DNA of 10,793 nt from an uncultured Candidatus Competibacteraceae bacterium (GCA_937872125.1 CALMNY010000328.1:1-10793), one strand, 5' to 3'; positions 1 through 7,377 are shown, counted from the first letter of the stretch. The notes: generated by a model from the letters alone, not told the origin. Translations and numbers: made by a program.

Positions 1-3000
1 GGTGGTGTCCGCGTGCGGCACCCACCCTTGGGAGCGCGCGTCGGTGCCGTCGGGGGGCGTAGGGCCGGCATTCAGCCGCTGCACGGCGGCGGCATCGCCC
101 TGCACCGGGTTGGCGGCCGGGGAGTCGGCCTCCGCCTTGGGCTGCTGGGCGGCGCGGCGACTGACCTCGAGACGACTGGCGGGCGTCGCCGCCGCTTGCG
201 CCTGGCGGGCGGCCTCGGCGTCCTTGGCCGCCTGTGCGGCCTGCTGCTCGGGTGTTAGGGTGACCACGGACGACGGCACGTCGGCCAGCTTGGGCACGTC
301 CACGCCGGGCACGGCGGTCTTGCCGCCCTTGCCGCTGGCGGCAACCGTGGTCGGCGCGGCTGCGCCGGTGTCGCTGGGCACAGCCGCCCGCAACGCGGGA
401 TCGTCACGCAGTTGCTTGGCCGCCACTACTCCCTCGGTGGCCATGCGATCACTTTGGAGTTCGCCGTGGCCATAGATGTTGCTGGGGTCTATCCCACTGC
501 CCACCGCCACCGTGGTGCCAAGTCGGCGCGCTGCCGCCAGTTGCTCAGGCGTGGCCCCATCCTTGGCCCCGACCAGCGCAATGCCCATGGCGTTTTTATT
601 GCTCAGGCCAGTCTTGGACCCCGGCTTGATGTGATTGGTGCGCTTATTTAGGGGCGCGCCTTGGACAATTTTGCCATCCCGATCAATGTAATAATGGTAG
701 CCAAAAGACCCGCCGCGCACGGCATCATGGGTCTTGCCATAAGCTACCTCGTTATTTAGTGAATCCGAGGCGGTGTGATGGTAAACAATCCCCTTAAATG
801 GTTCGGCCTTGGCCGTGGCGTCTTTGCCATAGCTCCAAGTGGGGTCACTGCGATCTTCAATATTGAGGCCCGACAGATCTGGTTCGGGCATGGCGGCTGA
901 GGATGGAGCGGTCGCGGCGGGCGGGGCAGTGGTGACCGGCGCCACCGGGGCAGCCGGGGTTGCCGCGCCGGTCCCGCTGTTTTGTTGTACCCGCGCCGCA
1001 TAAGCGGCCGTTCCGGTGCCATAACCTGCCAAGCCCGCGCCCAGGTTGCCTCCTGTGGCCTTGGTGCGATTCGCCAGGTACTGCGCCGCAAAATCGGCCT
1101 GGCGTTGCGGCGATTGTTGATAGGCGGGACCGGGTAAGGGGGTAGTGTTATAGCCCGGTCTTGTCGCCGTCGAGTCCAGGACGCCAAAGATGCCGGAAGC
1201 CGTCGATTCGCGCCGGCCTTGCGCATCAGCAGGGTAGTGATAATCGCGTTTTTGTCCCGCGAGCCCGCCGCTTTCCGTCTTAGCCAGGCCCTGCATTGTG
1301 CCCGGCGGAAAGCCGTACTGCTGGTCCAAGCTGGACAGATAAGCCAGCCACTCCGGGGAATCGAGGGCGACGTCATCGGGCAGGGTGGCCGCCACCGTGG
1401 CCGGCGCGGGAGCGGATGCTGTGGTCGTGGGCGCGGGCGGGCTGGGCGGCGCGGTCGTGGGCGCGGACGTTCCCAGGTTTGGCAGCCCGCCTCCGAGCGG
1501 TGACGAGCCAATCTTGGCCTCCGCCGGCGACAGCAGGGTGTCCCAAAAGCTTTTGCGCGGCGCGACGGGGGAGGCTTGTGCCCCGGTGTCCCACGGCGTG
1601 CTTAACGTGCCGCCATAGCGGCCGCGCAGCAGCGTCGGGCTCAGGGGGCCGCCGGGCGGCAGTTGGCTGACACTGCCCGGCAGGGCCGCCGGCAGGCCAG
1701 TGGTCAGCTCCTGCTTCAGCCAGGCGGTGAATTCATACAGCGCATCCTTGGTGCCATCGGTGGCGGTCGCCAAGCCTTGCAGCGCTTCGGCCCCCACGGT
1801 GAGACCCTTGTTCCATTCATCCATGAAGATCCGCCCGGTGGCGGCCAGGGCGTTGTCGCCCGCCGCTTGCGTCGTGCGGTTGATGGTCGCTGAGGTGCCC
1901 TGCTGGCCAAAACGCGCCATCGCCGTCAGGGTTTGCCGTTTGATCGCCTCCGGATCGCTGTTGGCGTCGGCCAGCAGTTTGGTGATGTCCTCGCGCGCCT
2001 TGCCGCCCTCGCCGGTTAGGTCCAGCCCCTCGGCGTAGCGTTTCGCCGTGGCGCGGATCTCCTTGGTGTCGCTCTGGTCCAGCAGGTCCACGGCGTCCTT
2101 GATGCCGCTGGTATTACTGAAATCCTCCGGGCGCAAGCCATACTGGGCCAGTTGCGCCTTGGCGTCGACCAGTTTGGCCCGGTCCTGGGCGCGCTGCTGG
2201 TAAATCTGGTACGGCACGGCAGCACCGGGGAGGGGCAAGTTGAGCAGGTTGGCCTGGATATCCAGTTCCATGGATTCACGGTCAAAGTCCGTCCCCCGGC
2301 CTTGCGCCGCCTCTCGCGCGATGCGGTGCGCCTCCTCGGCCGCGAGTTGCCCATAGGTCATGCCTTGCGGCGCACGCGATCCGGGCACGGCGCTCAGATC
2401 AAAGTTGGCTCCCTCGGCCTGAATGCGCCGCACCGTGTACGGGTTGTCGATGCCGTAGCGCTGCAAGGCTGTTGCCATCATGACGTTGCGCGCGTCGTTT
2501 TGATCCGAGCGCAGGTTTTCGTCGTATTGGCTGAGCAGGTTCTGCCCGTGCTTGCCCGACAGGCCGGGCATGGTATAGGTGACGGCGCGCAGGGCGGCGA
2601 ACTCGTCGAGCTTGCCTTGATTGGGGCTGGCCAAGTCGTGGCTGATGTAGCGGTCGACGGTCTGCGCCAGGTCGTCAATCGCCTCGTCGGCATTGGCGGT
2701 CATGCCGGTGCTTTTGAGGGTGCGCGCCAGCTTGAGCAAAAATTCGTTCTGCGCCGCGACGGTATTACCCACCGCGCCGGCGCGTTGCAGGCCGCCCAGG
2801 GTGCCGGCGGTCTGGTTGATGTTGAGGCCATAGGCGCGGGCATAGCCGGCCGCAGCCTCCAGGCCGGTGGCCGCGCGGTCGCGGTCGACCTGTTGCGCGG
2901 CTTGGGCATAGACCTGGGCCGACTTCAGCGTCTCGGTAGCGCTCAGGCCGTAGCGCCGCCCCAGCGGCTCAAACTGATCGGTCAGGGACACGCCGCCGCT

Positions 3001-3708
3001 GCGCTCCCGGGTCATGCGCCGCAGGGTATCTTCGGCTTCGCTTTGGCCGCGCGCCGCCGCCAGCCCCGAGGAGGTGAGCCGCGTGATGCCTTGATAGCCC
3101 AAATAGGCGGCCGCGAGGGGCCGCAGCTTCTTGATGGCGGCCATCAACACGCCGTTGACGGCATCCGCCCCCTCCGCGCCCCCGCCGCCCGCCGCCTCGC
3201 CGGGAGTCGGTCCCCCGTGGCCCGTGCCGCCGCCGCGCCCGCCGCCCGCGCCATAGTTCAGCCCGGTGCCACGCAGCAGGGAGCGGAAGTAATAATCCAT
3301 CTGCCGCTGCAAGGCCGCGCCCTGCAGTCCGGGGAACAACTGGGCAAAATTGGGATTGAGCGGGTTGCCGCCGGCGCCTAACTGCTGGGCGAAACGTCCC
3401 GCTACCCCCGGCTGACCCAGGGCTTGCTGGGCGCGCAGGTAGTGTTGGGCATTGCGCTGCAGCAGCTCGGCACTGCGGCGCAGTGAAGCATCAAACTGCG
3501 ACAGATCGAGCTTGTTGAGCGTCCCCGCCGCCGCGATGGCTTGATTGAGGGCCGACGAGAGCTTGGTGATCTCGTCCGAGGCAAACAGCCGCATCCCGGC
3601 GCCGGTGGCGCTTTCCTGGCGCAGCTTGCGCAAGCCGTTGAGCACGCGGCTGATGCTGCTTTCGGCCTGCTGGGTATTGGCGCCAATGGTGGCGGAGACA
3701 TTAGCCAT
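1..3708 (-). CDS. Tape-measure protein with lytic transglycosylase and amidase domains (partial, left edge)
   Basis: The frame from ATG 3708 to base 1 is open for 1236 codons and continues past the window. Residues 1-740 are mostly helical, with a Gly-rich stretch (153-178), as in tape-measure proteins that set tail length. A Pro/Thr/Ala linker (744-779) leads to a transglycosylase-like domain (about 782-908): KTESGG with likely catalytic E812, ASGIFGV (837-843) and AGYGTG (894-899). A second linker (910-945) precedes an amidase_2/PGRP-like domain (about 970-1110): IVYHHT with H977, GYHYYIDRDGKIV, NKNAMGIALVG (1037-1047) and YGHGE with H1081. A third linker and an Ala/Gln-rich helix (from 1152) follow. 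The hydrolases would open peptidoglycan locally during injection. The start has GGAG upstream and overlaps the chaperone stop by one base. Confidence 0.85.
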   Translation of the reverse strand, partial: MANVSATIGANTQQAESSISRVLNGLRKLRQESATGAGMRLFASDEITKLSSALNQAIAAAGTLNKLDLSQFDASLRRSAELLQRNAQHYLRAQQALGQPGVAGRFAQQLGAGGNPLNPNFAQLFPGLQGAALQRQMDYYFRSLLRGTGLNYGAGGGRGGGTGHGGPTPGEAAGGGGAEGADAVNGVLMAAIKKLRPLAAAYLGYQGITRLTSSGLAAARGQSEAEDTLRRMTRERSGGVSLTDQFEPLGRRYGLSATETLKSAQVYAQAAQQVDRDRAATGLEAAAGYARAYGLNINQTAGTLGGLQRAGAVGNTVAAQNEFLLKLARTLKSTGMTANADEAIDDLAQTVDRYISHDLASPNQGKLDEFAALRAVTYTMPGLSGKHGQNLLSQYDENLRSDQNDARNVMMATALQRYGIDNPYTVRRIQAEGANFDLSAVPGSRAPQGMTYGQLAAEEAHRIAREAAQGRGTDFDRESMELDIQANLLNLPLPGAAVPYQIYQQRAQDRAKLVDAKAQLAQYGLRPEDFSNTSGIKDAVDLLDQSDTKEIRATAKRYAEGLDLTGEGGKAREDITKLLADANSDPEAIKRQTLTAMARFGQQGTSATINRTTQAAGDNALAATGRIFMDEWNKGLTVGAEALQGLATATDGTKDALYEFTAWLKQELTTGLPAALPGSVSQLPPGGPLSPTLLRGRYGGTLSTPWDTGAQASPVAPRKSFWDTLLSPAEAKIGSSPLGGGLPNLGTSAPTTAPPSPPAPTTTASAPAPATVAATLPDDVALDSPEWLAYLSSLDQQYGFPPGTMQGLAKTESGGLAGQKRDYHYPADAQGRRESTASGIFGVLDSTATRPGYNTTPLPGPAYQQSPQRQADFAAQYLANRTKATGGNLGAGLAGYGTGTAAYAARVQQNSGTGAATPAAPVAPVTTAPPAATAPSSAAMPEPDLSGLNIEDRSDPTWSYGKDATAKAEPFKGIVYHHTASDSLNNEVAYGKTHDAVRGGSFGYHYYIDRDGKIVQGAPLNKRTNHIKPGSKTGLSNKNAMGIALVGAKDGATPEQLAAARRLGTTVAVGSGIDPSNIYGHGELQSDRMATEGVVAAKQLRDDPALRAAVPSDTGAAAPTTVAASGKGGKTAVPGVDVPKLADVPSSVVTLTPEQQAAQAAKDAEAARQAQAAATPASRLEVSRRAAQQPKAEADSPAANPVQGDAAAVQRLNAGPTPPDGTDARSQGWVPHADTT

Positions 3709-4257
3709 CAGGGGCGCTCCTCATGGGTGACATCTTCCCACTCGTCTTCCTCGCCGAACATCTTGGCGACATCGGCCTCGAAGTCATCATTGTCGAAGGT
3801 CTGATCGGTCGGGCGACGACTGAAGTATTCCGCCCAAAAGTCACGCTCCATCTCGGCGCTGCTGGCGTCCAGGTAGCGCGGATCGGTCTCCGGCAGGCGG
3901 TAATGCTGGCGATACCACCACCCCAGTGACTTGCTAAGCGCCCGCGCTTCCGCCTTGACGCGCTTGCGCCACGCCGTCGCGAAATCGGTCCTCCGCGTCC
4001 CGCAGGGCCGCGTACAGGGCGTAGCAATCGGTGAGGTGGGCGTCGTCGAGCTTAAAGTCGGCCGGGCACTGCTCCAGCAGGACCGACAACTGCGATTGCA
4101 CAGCGGCAATCAGGCGCAGGCTTTCCGGGGCCTCGTCCTCACTGCCACCCAGCGCCTGGCGATAGGCGTGCTCAATCTTGATCTGGGTGCCCATGGTGCG
4201 ATGCTTGGCGGTGAAGTCGCCGAGGCCGGGAACGGTAAAGCTAAGCGGGGCAATCAT
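3708..4257 (-). CDS. Tail assembly chaperone, frameshifted long form (lambda gpGT-like)
   Basis: A second frame, +1 relative to the short form, runs to TGA 3710-3708. It carries WRKRVKAEARALSKSLGWWY, RLPETDPRYLDASSAEMERD and an acidic tail (EADVAKMFGEEDEWEDVTHE). It has no plausible start of its own near the overlap, so a fusion made by ribosomal frameshifting is expected, as in lambda G/GT. A +1 slip at TTT-C (3984-3981) gives 92+90=182 aa. A -2 slip on the GCG codon at 3945-3943, re-pairing at 3947-3945, gives 183 aa. Between 3980 and 3936 the second frame has more G/C third positions than the first, which favours the earlier site. Its stop overlaps the tape-measure ATG (TGATG), with GGAG upstream. 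Confidence 0.7.
3934..3984 (-). other. Programmed frameshift window in the chaperone gene
   Basis: The shift must occur before the frame-0 TAG at 3936-3934. Two candidates are visible: CGA TTT C at 3987-3981, where tRNA-Phe can re-pair +1 from TTT to TTC after a rare-type CGA codon, and AGCGCG at 3948-3943, where tRNA-Ala could re-pair -2 on GCG. No lambda-type -1 heptamer is compatible with the frames. Confidence 0.55.
3934..4257 (-). CDS. Tail assembly chaperone, short form (lambda gpG-like)
   Basis: This 107-aa frame starts MIAPLSFTVPGLGDFTAKHR and continues with helical acidic segments (SLRLIAAVQSQLSVLLEQCP, then LYAALRDAEDRFRDG). The ATG at 4257 is chosen because TGGAG lies 11 bases upstream and because an upstream extension would run through the divergent region and the plus-strand gene. 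The frame ends at TAG 3936-3934. It lies directly before the tape-measure gene, the invariant place for tail assembly chaperones, which coat the tape-measure protein until the tube polymerises. An overlapping second frame makes a longer form. A GTCGTGAC element ends 45 bases before the start. Confidence 0.75.
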   Translation of the reverse strand: MIAPLSFTVPGLGDFTAKHRTMGTQIKIEHAYRQALGGSEDEAPESLRLIAAVQSQLSVLLEQCPADFKLDDAHLTDCYALYAALRDAEDRFRDGVAQARQGGSAGA

Positions 4258-4290
4258 GTCGGCACGGGCTCCAGAAGCGGTAACGAGTGA

Positions 4291-4310
4291 CGCTATGGTG
4301 CTGTCACGAC
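4291..4310 (-). promoter_or_regulatory. GTCGTGAC element, copy C (before chaperone/tape-measure unit)
   Basis: GTCGTGAC at 4310-4303 is followed by AGCACCATAGCG. It sits in the divergent region 45 bases before the chaperone ATG. It is the only copy not close to an upstream minus-strand stop codon, so coding constraint on a gene end does not explain its conservation. Confidence 0.55.
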
Positions 4311-4335
4311 TGGCGCGGCGGTGCGCTACACTAAC

Positions 4336-4359
4336 GGCATCTGCCTCCAGGACGATGCC
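4336..4359 (+). promoter_or_regulatory. Hairpin enclosing the ribosome site of the plus-strand gene
   Basis: GGCATC (4336-4341) and GATGCC (4354-4359) form a perfect 6-bp stem with a 12-base loop holding the AGGA ribosome site, and the stem ends immediately before the ATG at 4360. In mRNA this could present or occlude the start. Chance occurrence is possible for a stem this short. Confidence 0.3.
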
Positions 4360-4845
4360 ATGACAACGTTTATTGACGACCATCTGCTGTCGCGCGCGCA
4401 GGCCGACGACCCGCTGGCGGTGCGCACCCTGGCAGCCATCGCCGCTCGCACCCTGGCACCACTTGCGGCCCGCCACCCGGAGGTCGCCTGGTTGCTGACG
4501 GTGGCGCAGCGCTTGGCCCAGGGCGAGACGGTGCCGAACCCCTTGGCCCTGCCCACGACAACGCCGGGGACTGGGGCTTATGAGGCCTCCGCGCTCTCGC
4601 TGTGGGTCAAGACGCTCATGGACACGCAGGGCTACTCCATGGCCGACGCCATCGCCCAGGTGGCGCGCCTCTATCCCGGGCCGGACGATGACAGTGACTG
4701 GACAGAGCGGGTGACGGCGGCGTGGGAGCGTTTTCAGGGGAGCGAGGAATTACCGCCGGACCTCTACCCCCTCGACCCGGCGGCGCTGGCGCGGGTGGCG
4801 AACTTTGAACAGCGGATCAAACAAGCTTTAGCCAGCAACCCTTAA
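4360..4845 (+). CDS. Isolated plus-strand gene of unknown function inside the tail cluster (moron-like)
   Basis: This 161-aa soluble, acidic, mainly helical protein has no signal peptide or membrane segment. I see TLAPLAARHPEVAWLLTVAQ (about 31-50), a Pro/Thr-rich linker, then a second helical half with YSMADAIAQVARLYPGPDDD and TERVTAAWERFQ. No family is recognised. The ATG at 4360 is preferred over a GTG at 4321 because AGGA lies 7 bases before it and the 13 extra residues look non-conserved. A 6-bp inverted repeat (4336-4359) surrounds that ribosome site. The gene is convergent with the tube gene and divergent from the chaperone gene. Codon use resembles its neighbours, so recent foreign origin is not obvious. 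A phage accessory (moron) or regulatory gene is plausible but inferred from strand and position only. Confidence 0.65.
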   Translation: MTTFIDDHLLSRAQADDPLAVRTLAAIAARTLAPLAARHPEVAWLLTVAQRLAQGETVPNPLALPTTTPGTGAYEASALSLWVKTLMDTQGYSMADAIAQVARLYPGPDDDSDWTERVTAAWERFQGSEELPPDLYPLDPAALARVANFEQRIKQALASNP

Positions 4846-4875
4846 CGAAAAACGGCACCGGATGAGGGTGCCGTT
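4846..4875 (-). terminator. Rho-independent terminator after the tail tube gene
   Basis: A perfect 9-bp stem pairs AACGGCACC (4851-4859) with GGTGCCGTT (4867-4875) around a 7-base loop. In minus-strand RNA the stem ends in a run of five U residues (4852-4848) followed by CG, the expected intrinsic-terminator form. It begins about 22 bases beyond the tube stop. On the plus strand the stem follows the stop of the opposite gene at 4845 but lacks a downstream U-run, so termination in that direction would be weaker. Confidence 0.85.
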
Positions 4876-4897
4876 CCCCAACTACGATTAAACGCCG

Positions 4898-5353
4898 TCA
4901 GACAAACGTGCCCTCGACGTCGCGCGCATTGAAGGTGGCATTACTCATGACCACGCGGTGCGCCTGCACGTTGAAGCTGCCGGACGCCAGCGAGCAATAG
5001 CGATATTTCCGCAGGACCGCACCTTTGGTGCCGCAGGGCTGCTTGCTATAAATCACGATATCCAGCTCCAGCCCTTTTAGGCGGTCGCAGCCATTTTCCG
5101 GCACCACCCCCAAAGACAGCAGGGTGTTCTTCTTAAGCACGGCGTATTCCACCGAGATAGTGTGCCGCGCCATGGATGGCGGGTATTCATAGACCTGGAT
5201 AGAGCCAATGCCCGACACCGGCTCGGGGCCATAATCATCGTTGACCGACATCGACGCGATGGTGCCCAATACCTCATCGCCGAATTCTAACTGGATAAGG
5301 TTGCCGGTTTGGGACGCGCCGTCAGCGCCGGGAAATTCATAGGTAGTAGCCAT
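4898..5353 (-). CDS. Tail tube protein
   Basis: This 151-aa, beta-rich protein follows the sheath gene directly, as myophage tube genes do. Alternating strands such as LIQLEFGDEVLGTIASMSV, SGIGSIQVYEYPP and HTISVEYAVLKK, and a C-terminal NVQAHRVVMSNATFNARD stretch, fit the tube/Hcp-like barrel that stacks in hexameric rings around the tape-measure protein. The size is within the normal 130-170 aa range. The ribosome site TAAAGG overlaps the sheath stop codon and lies about 9 bases before ATG, suggesting coupled translation. An intrinsic terminator follows the stop by about 23 bases, so abundant sheath and tube can be made without transcribing the next gene. Family assignment is from context and predicted fold rather than a unique motif. 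Confidence 0.8.
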   Translation of the reverse strand: MATTYEFPGADGASQTGNLIQLEFGDEVLGTIASMSVNDDYGPEPVSGIGSIQVYEYPPSMARHTISVEYAVLKKNTLLSLGVVPENGCDRLKGLELDIVIYSKQPCGTKGAVLRKYRYCSLASGSFNVQAHRVVMSNATFNARDVEGTFV

Positions 5354-5365
5354 AGGAGATTACCT

Positions 5366-7087
5366 TTAGCCCGTGACCAGCGTGCCGCGCCAGGGCGAAA
5401 CGCTGATGCCAATCAGGACATAATTGATCGGAATGACCGGCGAGCACTCGAACGCGACGTGCATCACATCGCCCTCAATCTCCAGACTGATATTGCGATA
5501 CGCCGGGTTGGCGGCATCACCCACGATGGTGCCGGGGCCATTGGGTGGGGACACCGCCAAATCATCCAGCACCGAGGTCAGCCGTGAACGGGCACGCGGC
5601 AAGATCTCCGGGCTGGCGCGATCACCCAGCAACGGTTCCATGGCCATCCGCACGGTCCGCGACACATAGTCCACGGCGGCCCCCACCGACACCTCGCGGC
5701 GGTTGTAGCGGTCGTCCATCTGCCAGGTAGTGATGGCCTGCGAAACAATGACCCCGGCCTCGTTCTGCACCAACGGCAGCACGCCCGCCTCGATCAGATC
5801 GTCGGTATCGGTCGGCTCCTTAAGCAACACCTCGGCAGCGGCGACGGACAGAGCCTTGCGGCTCATGGTGGTGCCCGGGTTGAGGCAGGCAAAGGCCGCC
5901 GCGACATTCACCGCCGCTAGATACGCGGGTTTGAGCACCAATTGCCGGGTAAACACTTCATATTCATAAACGCCGGGCCACACATAGGCGACGCGGTCGC
6001 TGTTGATGCCATAGGCATGGCTCTTGGCCTGCTCCTCGGTCACGCCGGTATCGGCACCGACAAAGGCGCGCCGTTCGCGCTTGCGCGCGGACAAATAATC
6101 ACAGTGCGCCGCCGTCATGTCCCAGATCGCCGGATTGTCGGTCAAGGGCACCAGCCAGTGGGCCTCCACCTCATGTAGCGCCTCCAAGCTCTCTTCCCAA
6201 TCCGTCGGCACAACGTTGCCATTGATGCCCCCGGTCAACGGCGTCCAGGGACAAGCGACGGGCGACAACACCGGGGCGGTGGAGGCGAATTCCGCCGTGA
6301 CATAAATCTCGGAATTGGAATTGAGATAGTTGACCACTGACCAGGCGTTGCCGGTCAGCACCCCGGCAGCCGTCTTGGCATTGGCCAGGGTCACCTTGTC
6401 CATGCGCTCGGGACGGAAGCGCTCCGCGCCACGTTCCACCGTGACCTCCCAGTCCGTCATGCTGGCGGTAATGGCCTCAACCAAGGCGGCGGTGGACGCC
6501 CATTCATTAAGAATATAGGTCTTGACGGCGGTGCCGGCCGGCGCCTCCAGCACCAGGTTGCCGGCCTCGACCTTGACGGCCGCCGTCTCGGCGCTGCCGG
6601 TATACTGCACGTTGATGACGTCCAGGCCGATGTTGTCGCGGAAATAGACCACGCCGTCCTGGCGCACCGAGACGCGGAAGCCCACACGCGAGCCCGTCTC
6701 CAGCCGCACCTCCAAGCCGCTGGTGTGGGCGCCATAATCGGTGCTAGTGAGCTTGATGACCTCCACGTCGCCCGCGCCTTTGAGCACGGCCTCGGATTGG
6801 GTGGCGGGGTCGACGCGCACCGCTAACACCGCCGCCGGCGAACCCGCCACGGACGCGGGGGCAAAGGCGCGGATGGCGGCCTCGAGCAGTGGGCCGGAGC
6901 GTAACAGCCGCTGGGCGTGCAGCGGCGAGCGCAGCCGCAAGGCGGTCTTGGGCTTGCCGCCGGTCGCTTCGCCGATCAATGCCAGCACATTGCCCGAGGG
7001 CAGGCCGACGGGATACATCAGGCTGTCATCGACCGCCGAGACGACGTCCGGGGTAACGAGATAGCTACCGTTGAAAAAGGTACTCAT
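5366..7087 (-). CDS. Contractile tail sheath protein
   Basis: At 573 aa the protein has the usual length for a myophage sheath. The start (MSTFFNGSYLVTPDVVSAVDD, here split as an N-terminal strand arm and linker) leads to a GNVLALIGEATGGKPKTALRL segment, typical of sheath N-termini. The middle is a beta-rich variable domain (about 100-230). The last 120 or so residues hold the conserved sheath core: NRREVSVGAAVDYVSRTVRM, a helix ending SRLTSVLDDLAV, the SLEIEGDVMHVAFECSPVIP strands and INYVLIGISVSP. Sheath subunits polymerise around the tube and contract to drive it through the envelope. GGGGAG lies about 7 bases upstream of the ATG. The tube gene starts 12 bases after the TAA. No truncation is evident. 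Confidence 0.9.
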   Translation of the reverse strand: MSTFFNGSYLVTPDVVSAVDDSLMYPVGLPSGNVLALIGEATGGKPKTALRLRSPLHAQRLLRSGPLLEAAIRAFAPASVAGSPAAVLAVRVDPATQSEAVLKGAGDVEVIKLTSTDYGAHTSGLEVRLETGSRVGFRVSVRQDGVVYFRDNIGLDVINVQYTGSAETAAVKVEAGNLVLEAPAGTAVKTYILNEWASTAALVEAITASMTDWEVTVERGAERFRPERMDKVTLANAKTAAGVLTGNAWSVVNYLNSNSEIYVTAEFASTAPVLSPVACPWTPLTGGINGNVVPTDWEESLEALHEVEAHWLVPLTDNPAIWDMTAAHCDYLSARKRERRAFVGADTGVTEEQAKSHAYGINSDRVAYVWPGVYEYEVFTRQLVLKPAYLAAVNVAAAFACLNPGTTMSRKALSVAAAEVLLKEPTDTDDLIEAGVLPLVQNEAGVIVSQAITTWQMDDRYNRREVSVGAAVDYVSRTVRMAMEPLLGDRASPEILPRARSRLTSVLDDLAVSPPNGPGTIVGDAANPAYRNISLEIEGDVMHVAFECSPVIPINYVLIGISVSPWRGTLVTG

Positions 7088-7329
7088 TAATAGGCTCCCC
7101 GCTCAAATGCGGTCAACAAAGCGCCGTACTCCGCGCTGGTGGCGCGCAAGGTTTTGCGGCGTTGACAAAAACGCGCAAAGGCCCCGGTCATCTCTGGGCG
7201 CTTGGCCAGGCGCGGCTCGCGTGACAGATAATCGTCCAGCGATAACGGGGTGGCCGGCGGCGCGGCGGCCGCGACAGCATCGGCGCCCGCCTTGGCGCGC
7301 CGGGGTGCGGGTTCGGTGGACGTGGTCAT
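7087..7329 (-). CDS. Small conserved-looking protein before the sheath gene, function unknown
   Basis: This 80-aa protein has a disordered Ala/Pro-rich basic start (1-29). A compact helical segment follows (SLDDYLSREPRLAKRPEM, then GAFARFCQRRKTLRATSAEY and a final amphipathic helix). I do not recognise a family. The start is supported by GGAG seven bases upstream of the ATG. Its TAA overlaps the sheath ATG by one base (TAATG), so the two are probably translationally coupled. A GTCGTGAC element lies 40 bases upstream, at the head of this gene-sheath-tube unit. A sheath-assembly or translational-control role is possible but is inference from position only. Confidence 0.6.
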   Translation of the reverse strand: MTTSTEPAPRRAKAGADAVAAAAPPATPLSLDDYLSREPRLAKRPEMTGAFARFCQRRKTLRATSAEYGALLTAFERGAY

Positions 7330-7357
7330 GACAAGACTCCAAGAGCAGGGGAAACAG

Positions 7358-7377
7358 GGTTAGTGTGCTGTCACGAC
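7358..7377 (-). promoter_or_regulatory. GTCGTGAC element, copy B (before 80-aa/sheath/tube unit)
   Basis: GTCGTGAC at 7377-7370 is followed by AGCACACTAACC and includes the TGA stop of the terminator gene. CTGTC-GT-GACAG is a 5-bp inverted repeat, the most symmetric of the four copies. It lies 40 bases before the ATG at 7329. Confidence 0.55.

Larger units (their letters stand above)
4258..4359. promoter_or_regulatory. Divergent intergenic region between the plus-strand gene and the tail chaperone
   Basis: These 102 bases must hold start signals for both divergent genes, because the minus-strand transcript from the tube is terminated at 4846-4875. Visible elements are one GTCGTGAC copy (4303-4310, minus sense), TACACT at 4327-4332 as a weak plus-strand -10 candidate without a good -35, a TGGAG ribosome site about 11 bases before the chaperone ATG, and an inverted repeat at 4336-4359. 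I see no convincing sigma70 promoter for the minus strand. Confidence 0.45.

Noticed and set aside
756..1511. 251-codon minus-strand frame rich in Arg and Pro
   Set aside because: It overlaps the tape-measure frame in another phase, exactly where that frame encodes the transglycosylase and amidase domains. Its PRPRPRRP composition is an artefact of the linker codons.
2152..3381. 409-codon open frame on the plus strand
   Set aside because: It lies wholly antisense to the tape-measure gene, and its Arg/Gly/Ala-heavy composition is a GC3-driven mirror of that gene. The minus frame holds recognisable domains.
4303..4332. Sigma70 promoter built from GTGACA in the repeated element
   Set aside because: GTGACA resembles TTGACA, but no TATAAT-like hexamer stands 16-18 bases downstream in copies B or C, and copies A and D lack GTGACA.
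4258..4476. N-terminal extension of the chaperone frame up to 4476
   Set aside because: It would run through the divergent region and overlap the start of the plus-strand gene. The ATG at 4257 has a ribosome site and begins a typical chaperone N-terminus.
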